A stretch of DNA of 64,000 bases, taken from Axinella damicornis (taxonomy: Eukaryota > Porifera > Demospongiae > Axinellida > Axinellidae). The stretch spans positions 2,876,198-2,940,197 of the forward strand of contig OZ007511.1 of NCBI GenBank assembly GCA_963931865.1, written 5' to 3'. The position numbers and the translations under genes were made by a program. This document shows positions 43,601 through 58,400 of this stretch, in pieces. The notes below the pieces were generated by a model, which did not search any database, was not told the DNA's origin, and was given only the letters and a program-made list of their open reading frames with translations. Position 1 is the stretch's first letter, and each line of letters opens with the position of its first letter.

Positions 43601-45218
43601 TATTGAGGAAAAAAGAATTTGGTCCACTAGAATCATGCATAAAGAGAGGAAAAAGAAATTGGCTGATTTGAACCAGGTACAGTCATATGGGTCATGCACT
43701 TAGGTGATCGTATTCACGCATGTTGATTGGTCATGCCTACCGAACAAGTGCATTAGTGTGCGGTCATTTTAGCTAAATGCACGGAAATTGGCCGATGACC
43801 GCATGACCTCTGCTACATGACCTAGAACCAAGGGCGTATAGATGGCATAGTGCTGAGTGTTACTAAAAGAACGTTTCCGGTTAAGCACATGAAATTGCGT
43901 GCACGGTATGGTTACGGACGTTCGACGGAATTTCGGTATAGAAACGCCTTCCAAGTAGTGTTGTTTTAGTATTGCTATCCGAGTATTAGTTTAGTTATAG
44001 TTAGTTTTTGGAATTCAGTGGACAGATTTAGTTAGTTACAGTTATTGTTGTGCTCCTCCAGAAGCTTTTAGTTATAGTTTTAGTTAGTTAACTAAAATGG
44101 AAAAAGGCTAACTAAAAGGGTTTTAGTTTTAGTTAACTAAAAGAAAACTAGTGAAATTCACTGTTTCATTTTAGTTTTAGTTGTTTGAGCCAATCAAACA
44201 TTATAGTTAGTTATAGTTTAGTTTTGGATTTTCAGTATTGATTTAGTTAGTTATAGTTTTGATTAACTAGAAGTCAAAACCCCATACTAAAAGGGTATTT
44301 AGTTATTGTTATAGTTAACTAAAACAACACTACTTCCAAGCGAAGAAAGACAATCTCTAGCCCAAGTACTTTTCTTCTAGTCTGGGTAGCTACCTCTCCT
44401 ACCAGTGTAGCAGGCCAGATTCGGAGAAAGTATCGCTGGATGCAAGCCCAACATTCGCCGCTCTCGACAACAGTTCGACGTTTGCTGTTGCGTAAGTTGG
44501 AGGGAGGGAATTATAGCGGGCTCACGTGGTGCTGCTGTGGAGCTAGGTATCTAGGTCCTCGTCAAATTAAGACAAACGCTGCAGACAGAATGCCAGCCAT
44601 CTCGAAGAGCAGTAAGTGACCGCATATGCATAAGGGGCGCGCGTCTACGGATCACGTGCTTATACAGTCAAAATTTGAATTCTATATTCAGCATTTTGCC
44701 ATCTACGAACGTTGCATGCCTTCTCGCCACGCAGCTCGATGCGCCCTTGCTAGAACCTACGCTGGGGCATCCAATTTCCTGAAGGAGCACCTCCCTCACC
44801 GGATTGAAAATGCGTGAGATCAAGTTTCATTTGCGTGTGAGCGTGAGAATGCATGAGACTTGACAGGCCTGCATACATTTCTAACAGTATGCACACAGCA
44901 TTAGGACTTTGATCCCCAGTATTAGTGATATATCTAGATAGCTACATGTACAATGTATCGTACCATCATCATCCTCAATTGTAACAGTTGCTAAGTCAGG
45001 GTTCACTGTCACACGATTACCAAGCCTAGCTCGGTCAGCAGGTGCCAGTGTCAACCTGGCAGTGAAGGTTTCATCGTTTTCTGAGATCATATCATCCACA
45101 ATAGACACATTAAAGGAGAGTTGGCGCACACTGTTACTGAATGGGCCCAGAGAAAAGTCAGTGAGGGCACCGTTGTCACTAGGAGCTGTGGATGGATGGA
45201 TTGTGTGATTGTGTGTGT

Positions 45219-45287
<69 letters not shown>

Positions 45288-45314
45288 TGTATGTGTGTGT
45301 GTGTGTGTATGTGT

Positions 45315-45345
<31 letters not shown>

Positions 45346-46444
45346 TATATGAACACAATTTCAGTGGTTATACATAGCATTAGAGTATACATGTAGAAAA
45401 TGTGCCAATCAGATTACATGTGTGGTCCCAAATCTCAACCATCCAGGGGGCAAGCGTGAGTAAGCCCCACATAGACAAGATTGGTGCAACATTTCTCTAT
45501 ATATATACTTGTATATGTCTATATTTCGAGGGGCAACCGCACTCCTGGTAGCCGGTTGCGACTCGCCGTAGCGCAAGCTAAGTGTTCAATCCAATTAGCA
45601 CACATACCATCTGGCAACCACGCTCAGTTGCTCACAATAGCAATGGCAGCCAAAGGGAAGAAAGACACAGCACTCACAACTTCACCAGCATGGTGAGGTT
45701 TGGCACGTAAGCGTCACTGAACGAGAGTGACCACGACCGTGTTATCATGTTTGTGAGCCCTTCGTGAGAACAATGAAAGTCGAAGAGAGCACTTGAGCAA
45801 TGGCAGCCGACAGCACGACGAAAAGCGCTTGTATCTCCAGCACCAAGGTGAGTTTCAGCAACAAAATTGTACAGTTGGGTCACTGCATGATAGCGATCAC
45901 AACAGTGTAGTCAGGATCTTCATAGGCCTAAGTTAGTCAATGGTTATATACATTGCATTACGTGGCACAATGTTTCCCCGGCAGGAGTGTAACTATCCCG
46001 TACGGAGTGCTGTAAATCACTTCCTGCTCGTTTGCATGTCCTTGTGTCATGCATTCAAACCTCAAACGAGTCACCACTGCAACGATGTCGACTTGGAGCC
46101 GGAGACTGTCTGACTGAGACACGAACTATGACAGTCTACCTCAACAAGGCCTTGTAAGGATGGAGACTATAGCGCAGTGGCACTGTGTGCTAGCAAAAGT
46201 GAACATGTCATTGTATGGACGCATTGTAAGGTTAAACGAAGCCTTTGCACTGAAAGCCTGTATTCTAATTGACCATAGAAATCTCATTGCCAATGTAAAC
46301 TCCAGGTGCTCTACGTTGTGGCAGGCTCAGGCACAGTACAGTGTAATCATTACTACTAACGGCCAGGGGCACTCTTCCGAGTTTTGTGGGACACTTCGCG
46401 CCTAGGCAATGCTAAATGCTGTGTGTAGTTGATAATTTACACTG

Positions 46445-46478
<34 letters not shown>

Positions 46479-49400
46479 GATTTCAATAAACTTGGATCCT
46501 AAAAAGATAAAAGAGGTATGTACGTATAATTTTCACGATTGATGTCTCCAAGTTGTTGAGAGGTAAGTACGTTTTGATGGTCAGCATTTTCACTCATGAT
46601 ACAAGAAAATTTCCATTATTCACAAGAGAGTAGATTTACGGTACACATAATGTCATTCAATACATAATGTCATTCAATACATACGAACATACACATCGCG
46701 ATTCTAGGGCCGATTCTAGGGCCATCACGATTCTAGGGCCATCGCGATTCTAGGGCCATCACGATTCTAGGGCCATCACGATTCTAGGGCCATCACGATT
46801 CTAGGGCCATCGCGATTCTAGGGCCATCATGATTCTAGGGCCATCACGATTCTAGGGCCATCGCGATTCTAGGGCCATTATGATTCTAGGGCCATCGCAA
46901 TTCTAGGGCCATCACATAGATCCCTTGGACTTAATGTCTAACTATCACATAGTGACAAGTGAGTACAGTATGTAACTCCAGACATGATGACAAACCTCCA
47001 GCTGTAGCGGTTCCATCGTTCGTGTTCACAAGTAAGAAAAAGGAAATGTCGATTTGATCTCCTTGAGAAGGTATTGAGATAGCAACTGTCAGTTGGGCCA
47101 CTCCAGCACTCTCAAGGACAGTCACAGATGTGTCAACATAACCCACCGTGATCCCTGCAGAGTGAAGAATGTTATACATAGTTACTGAAATACGAATATG
47201 CAGAGCATCACCGGGTACTGTGCTATCGTGAGTAAAATGTGGCAATTGAAATGTAAACGTTTTTCTAACAGTATGCACGCACACGGAATCACAACTATCT
47301 AGTTCCCTAGTATTAACACAAGTAGCTTCGCTCGCTGCACTTGCTCAGCTTCATTGGCCTATACGAGCAATCCGGCACTAGACAGACAGCTCTCTGCGCA
47401 GAGCTGCAGCTCCCCGCTTGCGTTCGCTTTGGCTGCTGCTACTCCCCGATTGCATCAGCTTCAGCCGCTGCTCCCTTATTGCATCTACTTCAGCTGCTGC
47501 TCCCAAATTGTGTCCGCTTCAGCTGCTTCTCCCCGATTGTGTTCTCTTCAACTGCTACTCCCTGATTGTGTTCTCTTCATCTGCTACTCCCTGATTGCGT
47601 CCGCTTCAGCTGCAGCTCACTGATTGCGTCTGCTTCAGCTTCCCAGCCGAGTTCTGCACCTTCCCAACGTACACAAGCACACACAGAGTTCGAGGATCAG
47701 TATATAAGGTACGAAGGTCACGCGTCACTAGTCCAACCCCCAGAACATCCCACATCCGTTACACACACACACACACTTAAATTGTACCATCATTATCCAG
47801 GATTGTTACAGTGGCCAAGTCAGGGTCCACTGTCACACGATCGCCAAGCCTAGCTCGGTCAGCAGGTGACAGTGTCAAGTTGGCAGTGAATGTCTCAGTC
47901 CCCTCTGGGGTCACATCATCCACAATAGACACATTAAATGAGAGTTGGCGGACACTGTTACTGAATGGGCCCAGAGGAAAGCCAGCGAGGGCACCGTAGT
48001 CACCAGGAGCTATGGATAGGGAGATTGTGTGATTGCATGTGTGTGAGAGTGTTGTGTGTTGTTTGTTGTGCATGCATGGTGAGTGGTATATACAAACACA
48101 ATTTCAGCTATCATACACAGGTATCGTATAGTGCCAATTTTTCGGGGGACAACATTTTTGCAGATTGGAGGAAAAATTCAGCATTCAGACAATGGTTTAT
48201 GTGAACCAAGTGTACCAAGACAGCTGGGATGCAGCTATCCGGGAACAGTTACCTTGCAAGCGAGAACCTGGGAACCGCGGATCCGGTAGTTATATGTCCG
48301 AGTTGGCCTTACCATGTTTTAAAACTAGATACTGAAATCAATTCACGATGCAGTCTGAGACAAACGTACGAAATTATACGCCTTGAAATTTGGGCTATAT
48401 AGTTAAAGACTCAGTGGCAGATAAGTGCGTATGGGTATGCAAATCAAACTCCAGACATGATGACAAACCTGCAGCTGTTCCATCATTCGTGTTCACAAGT
48501 AAGGAAAAGGAAGTTTCAATTGGATCTGTTCCAGGAGGTACTGAGATAGCAACAGTCAGCTGGGCTACTCCAGCATCCTCAAAGACAGTCACAGATGTGT
48601 CAACATAGCCCACTGTGATCACTGCAAAGTGAAGAATGTTATATAACAGGTACTGAGGTACTAGTATGAAATCCCATGCCATCATCAGTAATCTCAAGAA
48701 CATGCCCATTGAAATGTAGACAATGTCAAGTGCGTACATGTATTTCTAACAGCAAGCGCATAACTTACATTTAGATTATATCTAGTTCGCTAACATGCTA
48801 ATGTACCATCATCATCCTCGATTGTGACAGTTGCTAAGTCAGGTTGCACTGTCACACGAGTACCAAGCCTAGTACGGTCAGCAGGTGCCAGTGTCAACCT
48901 GGCAGTGAAGTCTTCATCGTCCTCTGGGATCATGTCATCCACAATAGACACATTAAAGGAGAGTTGGCGCACACTGTCACTGAATGGGCCCAGAGAAAAG
49001 CCAGCGAGGGCACCGTAGTCACCAGGAGCTATGGATAGATGATTGTGTGTGATTGCATGTGTGTGAGTGTGTGCGAGTGCACGTGTTGTTGTTGTGCAGG
49101 GTGAGTGGGTATGAACTTGTAAGTATGTACGTTCACAATTTCAGTGGTTACGTGTGGCTATAGTTAGTGAGTGGCAGAGAAGTGCTTACTGTATGTAAAT
49201 CAAACTCCAGACATGATGACAAACCTGCAGCTGTTCCATCGTTCGTGTTCACAAGTAAGAAAAAGGAAGTTTCAATTGGATCTCCTTGAGGAGGTACTGA
49301 GATAGCAACAGTCAGTTGGGCCACTCCAGCACTCTCAAGGACAGTCACAGATGTGTCAACATAGCCCACCGTGATCACTGCAAAGTGAACAGTGTTATAA

Positions 49401-52400
49401 CACAGTAACCGAGGTACTAATATGCCTATTCATGCCATCAACAGTAATCTCAAGAACATGGCCTTTTAATAATAAGTGTAGACTATTTCAATTACGAATA
49501 TGTGTTTCTAACAGCAAGCACATTGCATCAGAACTTTCATTTATATCTAGTTCGCTAACATTTCTATAACATTATTGCTAACATACCATCATTATCCTCG
49601 ATTGTGACAGTTGCTAAGTCAGGGTCCACTGTCACACGAGTACCAAGCCTAGTACGGTCAGCAGGTGCCAGTGTCAACCTGGCAGTGAAGTCTTCATCGT
49701 CCTCTGGGATCATGTCATCCACAATAGACACATTAAAGGAGAGTTGGCGCACACTGTTACTGAATGGGCCCAGAGAAAAGCCAGCGAGGGCACCGTAGTC
49801 ACTAGGAGCTGTGGATAGATGGATTGTGTGTGGTTGTATGTGTGTGAGTGTGTGTGAGTGCATGTGTTGTTTGTTGTGCAGGGTGAGTGGGAATGAAATT
49901 GCAAGCTTGTACGTTCACAATTTCAGTGGTTACGTGTGGCTATAGTTAGTGAGTGGCAGAGAAGTGCTTACTGTATGTAAATCAAATTCCAGACATGGTG
50001 ACAAACCTGTAGCTGTTCCATCGTTCGTGTTCACAAGTAAGAAAAAGGAAGTTTCAATTGGATCTCCTTGAGGAGGTACTGAGATAGCAACAGTCAGTTG
50101 GGCTACTCCAGCACTCTCAAGGACAGTCACAGATGTGTCAACATAGCCCACTGTGATCACTGCAAAGTGAACAATGTTATAACATAGTTACTGAGGTACT
50201 AATATGCATATTCATGCCATAATCAGTAATCTCAAGAACATGGCCTTTTAAATGCAGACAATTTCAATTACGTACATGTGTATCTAACAGCAAGCACATG
50301 GCATCAGAACTTTCATTTATATGTAGTTCGCTAACATTTCTATAATGCTAACGTACCATCATTATCCTCGATTGTGACAGTTGCTAAGTCGGGGTCCACT
50401 GTCACACGAGTACCAAGCCTAGTACGGTCAGCAGGTGCCAGTGTCAACCTGGCAGTGAAGTCTTCATCGTCCTCTGGGATCATGTCATCCACAATAGACA
50501 CATTAAAGGAGAGTTGGCGCACACTGTCGCTGAATGGACCCAGAGGAAAGTCAGTGAGGGCACCGTAGTCACCAGGAGCTATGGATAGATGATTGTGTGG
50601 GATTGTGAGTGTGTGCGAGTGCACGTGTTGTTTGTTGTGCAGGGTGAGTGGGTATGAACTTGCAAGTATGTATATTCACAATTTCAGTGGTTACGCGTGG
50701 CTATAGTTAGAGAAGTGTGTACTGTATGCAAATCAAACTCCAGACATGGTGACAAACCTGCAGCTGTTCCATCATTCGTGTTCACAAGTAAGAAAAAGGA
50801 AGTGTCAATTGGATCTGCTTGAGGAGGTACTGAGATAGCAACAGTCAGTTGGGCCACTCCAGCATCCTCAAAGACAGTCACAGCTGTCTGAACATAACCC
50901 ACCGTGATCACTGCAAAGTGAGCAAAGACACAGTTACTATGCAAATGTGTACTGCATTCACCAAGTGTTGTGCTATCATCAGCAATCTCCAAACATGGCA
51001 CTAGAAATCGTTTTCTCCCCTGCTTACATACGTAGTAATTAGCCTCGTTCCCAGGCCCACACGCGAAATGCGGAAGTGGGTCTGGTGACACTTGGCAAAA
51101 TTCCCGTATGTGCACAGTCAGCATAACTGCGTAAGCGATTACATTCCTTACTTGGATGCATTCGAAATCACGCGGAAGGTAGCTGTTGGTGAAGGCTAAG
51201 TAGAAAGTCCTTGCCAAGGAGCGACCAGAGGTGAGTCTTGAAGGCCATTTTATCGAACAGCTACACTTTTCACGGGGTAAAGAATGTAATTACAATGGAC
51301 GAACGTGATTCGCCTATCCGAAATCAAGACTGCTGAGCTCAGCATATACGGGAATTTTGCCAAGTGTCACCAGGCCCACTTCCTCGTTTCACGTGTGGGC
51401 CTGGGAACGAGGCTACGTAGTATTCATATATGCACATGTATTTCTCTAAAGTATTCTGCCAACCCACTCTAGTCATGTGATTCAGTCAAATTATGGGTTA
51501 GTGGCACCAGAAGCTTATGAACACCGCGGAGTGAGCGCATGGGCATAGCTAGCAATGAGGCAAGGGAGGCAGTTGCCTCCTCGCTTTTCTGTACAATGAT
51601 GCATGTGTCCGGAGTCTCGCACACTCCGCGTACAATGTGCGTTCGACAAAGACAGGAGCTAGGCTGACCATGAGCCGGCGTATACTCTTAATGCTGATAG
51701 TGCTGCACGTCTGGGACAGTCAGGGCACCGGCATATTGCTGTAGCATTTCGAGAGCAACTGTTTGCGCGCACTGTGGATTAACTTATGAATAATTAATCA
51801 GCTTGAAAAATTTTCGCTGCGCACTGAGAACTCCATGCCTCCCCAGTCTCCAAATTCTAGCTGCAACCAAAGCCAAGCATGGCAGCCACTTCATAAATAC
51901 CACAAATTAATGTTCAGGTTACTCTCCAGCTGATATCATAGCTACGTATGGCCATTTCCAGCACACTCGCTGTACTTCCTAGCCTTGGTTTTTGAGACGG
52001 GATACACCACTAGTTGACATTCTAGGTATCCAGTTCTCCATCAGGCAGCAACCACTAGTGCAGTTGATTAATGTGAACTGTGTAGATTCCACCTGGAGGG
52101 CAGCTGTCGACGAGTGCAATGGTGTACCATTCTCACAGCTACAGTAAGAGTTCTGAATGGATCTGCCCATGCAGTGTGCTGGCAAATGTGGGGTCAAAGT
52201 TTTCAGTACAATGGACGGTATTCCTCCGATGTCACTTCCTGTGTACCAAATTGATGGATTGTCCTCCTAGAATGTACTGTATGAGGTACGTAGATGAGTT
52301 TGAAATGCATTAGCCTGTTCAGTACAGGAGATATGAGCCAGTGAAATTTTTCGATTTCCTATAGAGAATGTATTAGGGAGGCAAAACTTGCCCTCCCTCC

Positions 52401-55400
52401 CCTAGCTAGTTCAATGAGAAAAGGACAAACTTCACTGGTATGCAACTTTGGAATGCAACAAGTTAATCCACTGAAACTTGAGATATCATCTAAGTACCTC
52501 ATACAGCACATTCTGGGCAATCCAACAATATTGATTAATTAGTACACAGGAAGTGACAGCAGGTGGAAAATGTTATATTATTGTGCTGCCACTTATAGGT
52601 TGATGGTTACACAGTGGCTGAATATTTTAGCCTTAGTGTACCATTTGTGATGCATGTTTCATAACGACAATAATAGTTTCCCTCCAGCTTTGTTGTATTC
52701 TGTATACACTTCCATTTGATATATGCAACTGGGTGCTACCATCACAGTCAATAAGTGATTTACCATCTTCATCCAGGATTGTGACATTTGCTAAGGCAGG
52801 GTCCACTGTCACAATTTCACCATATGTAGCTGGATCAGACAGTGTCAAGCTGGCAGTGAATAATTCATTGTCCTCTGGGATCATGTCATCCACAATAGAC
52901 ACATTAAAGGAGAGTCGGCGCACACTGTCACTGAATGGGCCCAGAGAAAAGCCAGCGAGGGCACCGTAGTCACTAGGAGCTATGGATGAATGGATTGTGT
53001 GTGAATGTGTGTATGTGTGAGTGTGTGAATTAGTACATTCATTCAAAGTGTACACTTATAGGAATAGTTAGCGAGCGACTCAGCATTACGCTAAGATTCA
53101 ATCAGATAGAGGGCTGAATTTGGCCCCGAGGAGGAACTAATTTAAAGTTGCTTAATTTGTCAGTCATTTGTAATCCATGGCTGCTGAATGTGGATGATCC
53201 CTGGATTCTTGGAAGGTTAATTTCTGCATAAAGTGGCACTCACCAGGTGCCCTGAGCAGTTCAGTATGTACATGTACTCAAACTGCTGTCTTGTGAGGAT
53301 ACACTAACCTGTTGCTGTCCCGTCACGCGTGTTCACAAGTAGGAAAAAGGAGATATCACTGTCAATAGTAACTGATCCATCAGGTAGTGAGATAGCAACA
53401 GTCAGTTGGGCAACTCCAGCTCTTTCGAAGACAGTCACATCTGTCTCAACATAACCCACCGTGACACCTGAAAAAAAAAATTAAATTGATAATGTGGTTG
53501 GATTGAACATTCATATTCAGTTGTTATACATGATATGCATAGGTGCAGGTAACATCATACTTATGTAGTCTTGCTACTACTTACGGAGATCATCGTCCAC
53601 GATGCTCACAGTGGCTTGAGCTGGAGCAACAGTAATCCGGTTGGGTTCAATAGTTGTAACAGACGTTGGTACGAGAGTCAAGTTAGCAAAGAAGTCTTCA
53701 ATTGTCTCTACTTCGATATCGTCAATAATTGTCACATTGATACACTGTCTTGGCTGCTGTGTGCTGAATGTAAGAGTTGTTGTAACACTGATGTAATCAG
53801 CGCTCATCATGCCAAAGCCAACTGTATCAGAGCCCACTGTGGATATGATAAATTAACCAGGTTACTCCAGTTAACAAAGGATCATGTGTACAAGTATGTG
53901 TGTGATTACTTTGGTAAACTAGTTGTCAACATAATTTTGTTTGACATACTTGCAGTGCCATCTTGTGTCTCCAAAGTAAGATCAAAGGTAACTCCATTAA
54001 GGTCCTGACTTGCTGGTACTGTCACATTGACACATAGTTCCACGAAGCCATCCGTTTCATTAACCACAAATGTGGTCCTCTCAAATCCCACCACTATCCC
54101 TGCACACAAGAATAAGTGTAGTAAGATAACAATGCAACTTTCATATTTCGGTAGTTAAACAAGTAGGTGAATGCAACATTGAGGGGCAAGTGTGAGCAAG
54201 CTGCATGTATTTTAGCCATCGAGGAGATAATTAAGTATCAAAAGTTCCTGAACGTCAGTGTGGTCACAATAGTTGTAGGAAGTTTGGTGGTAGTACATTA
54301 TTCTAGCACCAGCCTAGCTGGCTCTGGCACAGATTGTCAACTAAAATTTCAGCCCTTCTTGGTCTCATTTTGCTTTGTCTTCTGCACGTTTAATATCTTC
54401 TCAGCCTCCATCCCCATTATTAAACACTGCCATAGAGTGTAAAATGCTATAGCTAGCTATTGAGTGTTTTGTATGTTATACTAGTGGCAAAAAATTTTTC
54501 TGCGAAAAATAAGAGTGATGGCCTGTCACATTTGGAATTATTCCACTCCTCGAAAAAGCTAGGAAACAAGGAGAAATGCCTTTAACCAGGCACAGTCCCA
54601 TCCATTATAAAATGTAGAATTTAGGGAGGGGATGGGACTGAGTCTGGTTAAAGGCATTTCTCCTTGTTTCCTAGCTTTTTCGAGGGGTGGAATAATTCCA
54701 AATGTGACAGGCCATCACTAAATCCTTCTTATTTTTCGCAGAAACTTTCTTGCCACTAGTTTGCGTACTTTTTCAAGCGCATGAAATGCATAACTTCTTA
54801 GTCATGGTACGTGCAACATCACGTCACCATAAGGGTACGGGGGAACTGGATGCCCGAGACTACGAGGCGATCACCACGTCAACAAAGCTGCGATGGTCTC
54901 TCTTGATGGACGTGGACCTTCTGCGCAGGCTTTAATGCAGTTTCCATTAATAGCTAATAATATATTTTTTGATGTTGCTGTTGTTATCAATGTTTATTGT
55001 TGCCTTTGCGGATGAGGGGGTGGGGCATTCACCCTTCATCAGATCAGAGAGCTCGATGGCAGCCGTGTAGGTCATGTGCTTGCAATGGAAATCCAAAACT
55101 CTTGCCTGCACTGTAGTTACGTCATGAAAAGAAAGCCACGCCTCCATGATGGCATAGTCACAACACATCTTGACAAGAACAGGTTGGTAGAACTTCCTCG
55201 TAGCAGTAGGAGCCACCAGATGACGGATTCACAGGGATTCTGTTAGTGTACCAAACGCAGCCATCACAAGCAAAAGAACACAAAAATGTGCTTGCATTTT
55301 GGATTGCGCATGCGCAATTGGCGAACACGTGACCTCATTGCCTCAAAATGGCGTCGTGCTAGAATGCCATCGGATCGTAGCTAGCTAAAACTGCTGGTCT

Positions 55401-58400
55401 TGCCAGTTTGCAGACAAACGTAGTCATGGCGAGTACTACGGCGATAGCGGTGTTGTCCTGTACGTTAATTAGCTCAAGAAGTGGTTTAGTTGGTAAGCTA
55501 TCCTTGGGCAAACTTTTGTTATGAGAAAGAAAGAAAGAAAGAAGAAGAACATGAAGAAAGATGACAAAATCGGACTTTTCTCCGCGACATGTTCATCGAC
55601 TCCTGCGTACTCTAAGGTATGTTTGTGAGTGTTTTTGTGAACTGCTAGGCAGTATCATTCTGTCTGCATGCTTGGTTTGGGGGGTTGTAGCTTCTTTGGC
55701 CGTTATCCTGCTGGTGCATCAGTATGGTAAAATCTAACTTTCCTTGGCCATCCCTAAATAGAGAACGCTACCGCGTTCTCTGATTGCATGCACCAGACTT
55801 ATGGCATCAGTATGTATGACATCAGAAGGTAATATTTCATACGTTATATTGCGTGCAGCAGATTCATGATAATGGAGACAGATTGACATGACGTGTCCAC
55901 TGCTCAACTACAACTAGTGTGGGGCTTGCTCATGCTCGCCTCCAAAATCCGCATTGAAAATCGTAAAAACACAATAATCGTATGTGTTGGCCATTAACTA
56001 AAGCACTTCTGAATTTTCGACCTTATCTCACACGTCGACCCAGCTTCTTTAAAAAACAATCTGGCTGCTGCAGACTCACCATGGTATCAAACATACGTAC
56101 TTCCCTATTTTGGCCTGCTCCTTTGTACCCTACTACTAGTTCTCCAACATCTTGAACCCCTCAGTTCACATGAGCGATATAATAGGTATTTCAGTCGACA
56201 GTGAGCCTTTCAAGTCAGGAATTCCATGTCTTGGTCAAAACAGAGCCTGAGTTCGCCAGTAATGGACATGGCTGAAGTATTTTGTTTCCTTGTTTGTTAC
56301 TGTTTCACTTATTACAGAATAAATTTCATGGTAAGTTCTCTCTATACATTCCAAGTGGCATCCACAATCCACATTCCTAGTAGCAAGTGCAACTGATAGG
56401 GAAACTCACCCTTCAGAATGATGCATCAGGGTCTTACTCTCACCTCATGGACACTTCAGCAGACTCTGATTTGCATCCACTAGTTCGTATTTACAGCTAG
56501 TCTTGTTCCCAGGCAGCTTGTAGGAGGCTAACTTATGGCTCATGCCACTACGTTACATGATGTCACATATTGTCAACCAAAAACTAAGTCATCATGAATA
56601 CTAGAAGATTGCAACAAAAACCAGCTCATATCTAAAGCTCATATCTAAAGTTAGCCTCGTTCCAAGGCTGCCTGCATATGGGTGGCTAGCCCAATTAATA
56701 CACATGCCACATTACGTCTATGCGGCCAATGAATGTCAAGTTGAAGCTACCCATCCATGCATGGCGGCCAACAGGAAGAGAAATGTGCTCCAACTTCACC
56801 ACCACCAGTTTCAGCACAATGTTGACATAACAGCGTCATTGCACGACAGCAATCATGACGGTGTGCTCAGAATCTTCGTGCAGGTCTTTCCTGAGAGCCA
56901 TACAATGACAGCGATGCAAGTAATGGTAGCCAAAGGGAAGACAAAAGAAATCATAACTCCACCATCTCACTGTATGTAAGGCCTGGGTCAGTCTTGGATG
57001 TCCAGAATAGTTAATTTGCCAACTTCACCTTGGTTTTACACAGACATAGATCATTGTGTTCCAGGTTGTTGATTATGTTATGAAAGTGAAACCTCAAAAC
57101 TCCACCCAGGTACATTCAATTACGTCATAACTATTACATGGCTTCAGTGGGTGGGACCGGCGTTGCCAACACAAAGGCTGAGAAGTGGATTATGTCCCGG
57201 TTAGCTAGAGCGTACTGAGTGGTACCGTTCGAACATACACATAACCAACTCAAAACCTACACGGTAGATTTGTTGAACTCAGCAGGGAGGTTGCTCAACG
57301 ACGCAAACAGCCACTCCAGAGATGGCCAGTGGCAGCATAGTTTCCGTCACAGCAACTCCTACGAGCAATCTACCCGGTAGGCATACAGACGCAGCCATTC
57401 CTACTCTTTGGATTGCCACCGGTAAGGTCAAGAATACCAAAGCACACATATTCCGCCTCGCTCGACTTTTCGTTCACTCTCTGATTTGCGGCCATATCAA
57501 CCGCAAAGGCCTGAAAGTCACGGGACAAGTGACCACGCCCCAATATTGTCGTGAGGTCATTTGAACGTTTCCAACGAACAAACTCGTCTGTACAGCAGGC
57601 AGGGCACCTTGGATATCGGCGTCTAAAGCTAGATTGCTAGCCGTTTTTGCAATCGCTTGAAGATGGATGCTGTATACAGTCCAATAAAACACAAAATCAG
57701 TATTCATGAATTCCGTAATGTAATAAACCAACCGCAATCAGATGACATTTAGTGCCGTGTGCAATCGTTTCCATAGATATGCATGGCGCGCGAAATTCTT
57801 GCCGTGGTCAGCCCGACCCAGGCCTTACGTCCACTGACAAGGTGAATTTCAGCACGTTATTACTTTATGTTTGGGTATACGACAGTGATCACAACAGTGT
57901 AGTCAGAATCTTCATATGCCGGTGAAACATGATTACAGAATACCGTATATCTGGAAATTTACGTGTAGTAAATTTTTTGTGTTTTATTATTTCGTGTCAT
58001 ACTATTTTCGTGGATTGGGTAACCCACGAAAAAAATTTTTACGGCAACTTCTCTGACACGTCGGAGAAAAGAAGTACGAAGGGCTTGCTGCGAGCTACCG
58101 CGTTTATCTGGAACCTTGGGAAGCAGCTGTTGGCCAAGAACTCGTGAATGAAAACCTAGGAACGCCACAGACAGGTACCCGTGTACGCTATGGCAGTAAA
58201 GAACGAAACGATTATCGGACACTTACCGCCACAAGAAAGCACGGTGTCGTGTGTTTGCTTGCTTTTCCCAAGGAGACCGTCCCTCGGTTGCAGGTAGCTG
58301 TCTAATGAGGGCCATCTCACGAAGTAACTAGCTACGTAGCATTGCGAAAAGATTCTGACTGTAACCAGAGGACTCTGGACTGTAACTATTCACTCGTGTA

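Noticed and set aside
45087..45396. His/Thr and Cys/Val repeat frames
   Set aside because: Translation of the (TG)n microsatellite.
46446..46477. G32 run as a G-quadruplex regulatory element
   Set aside because: A pure homopolymer in an intron, also a common sequencing or assembly artefact; no other support.
54947..55216. Minus-strand frame of 89 codons as a gene
   Set aside because: No recognised family and no splice context; kept only as an unassigned note.
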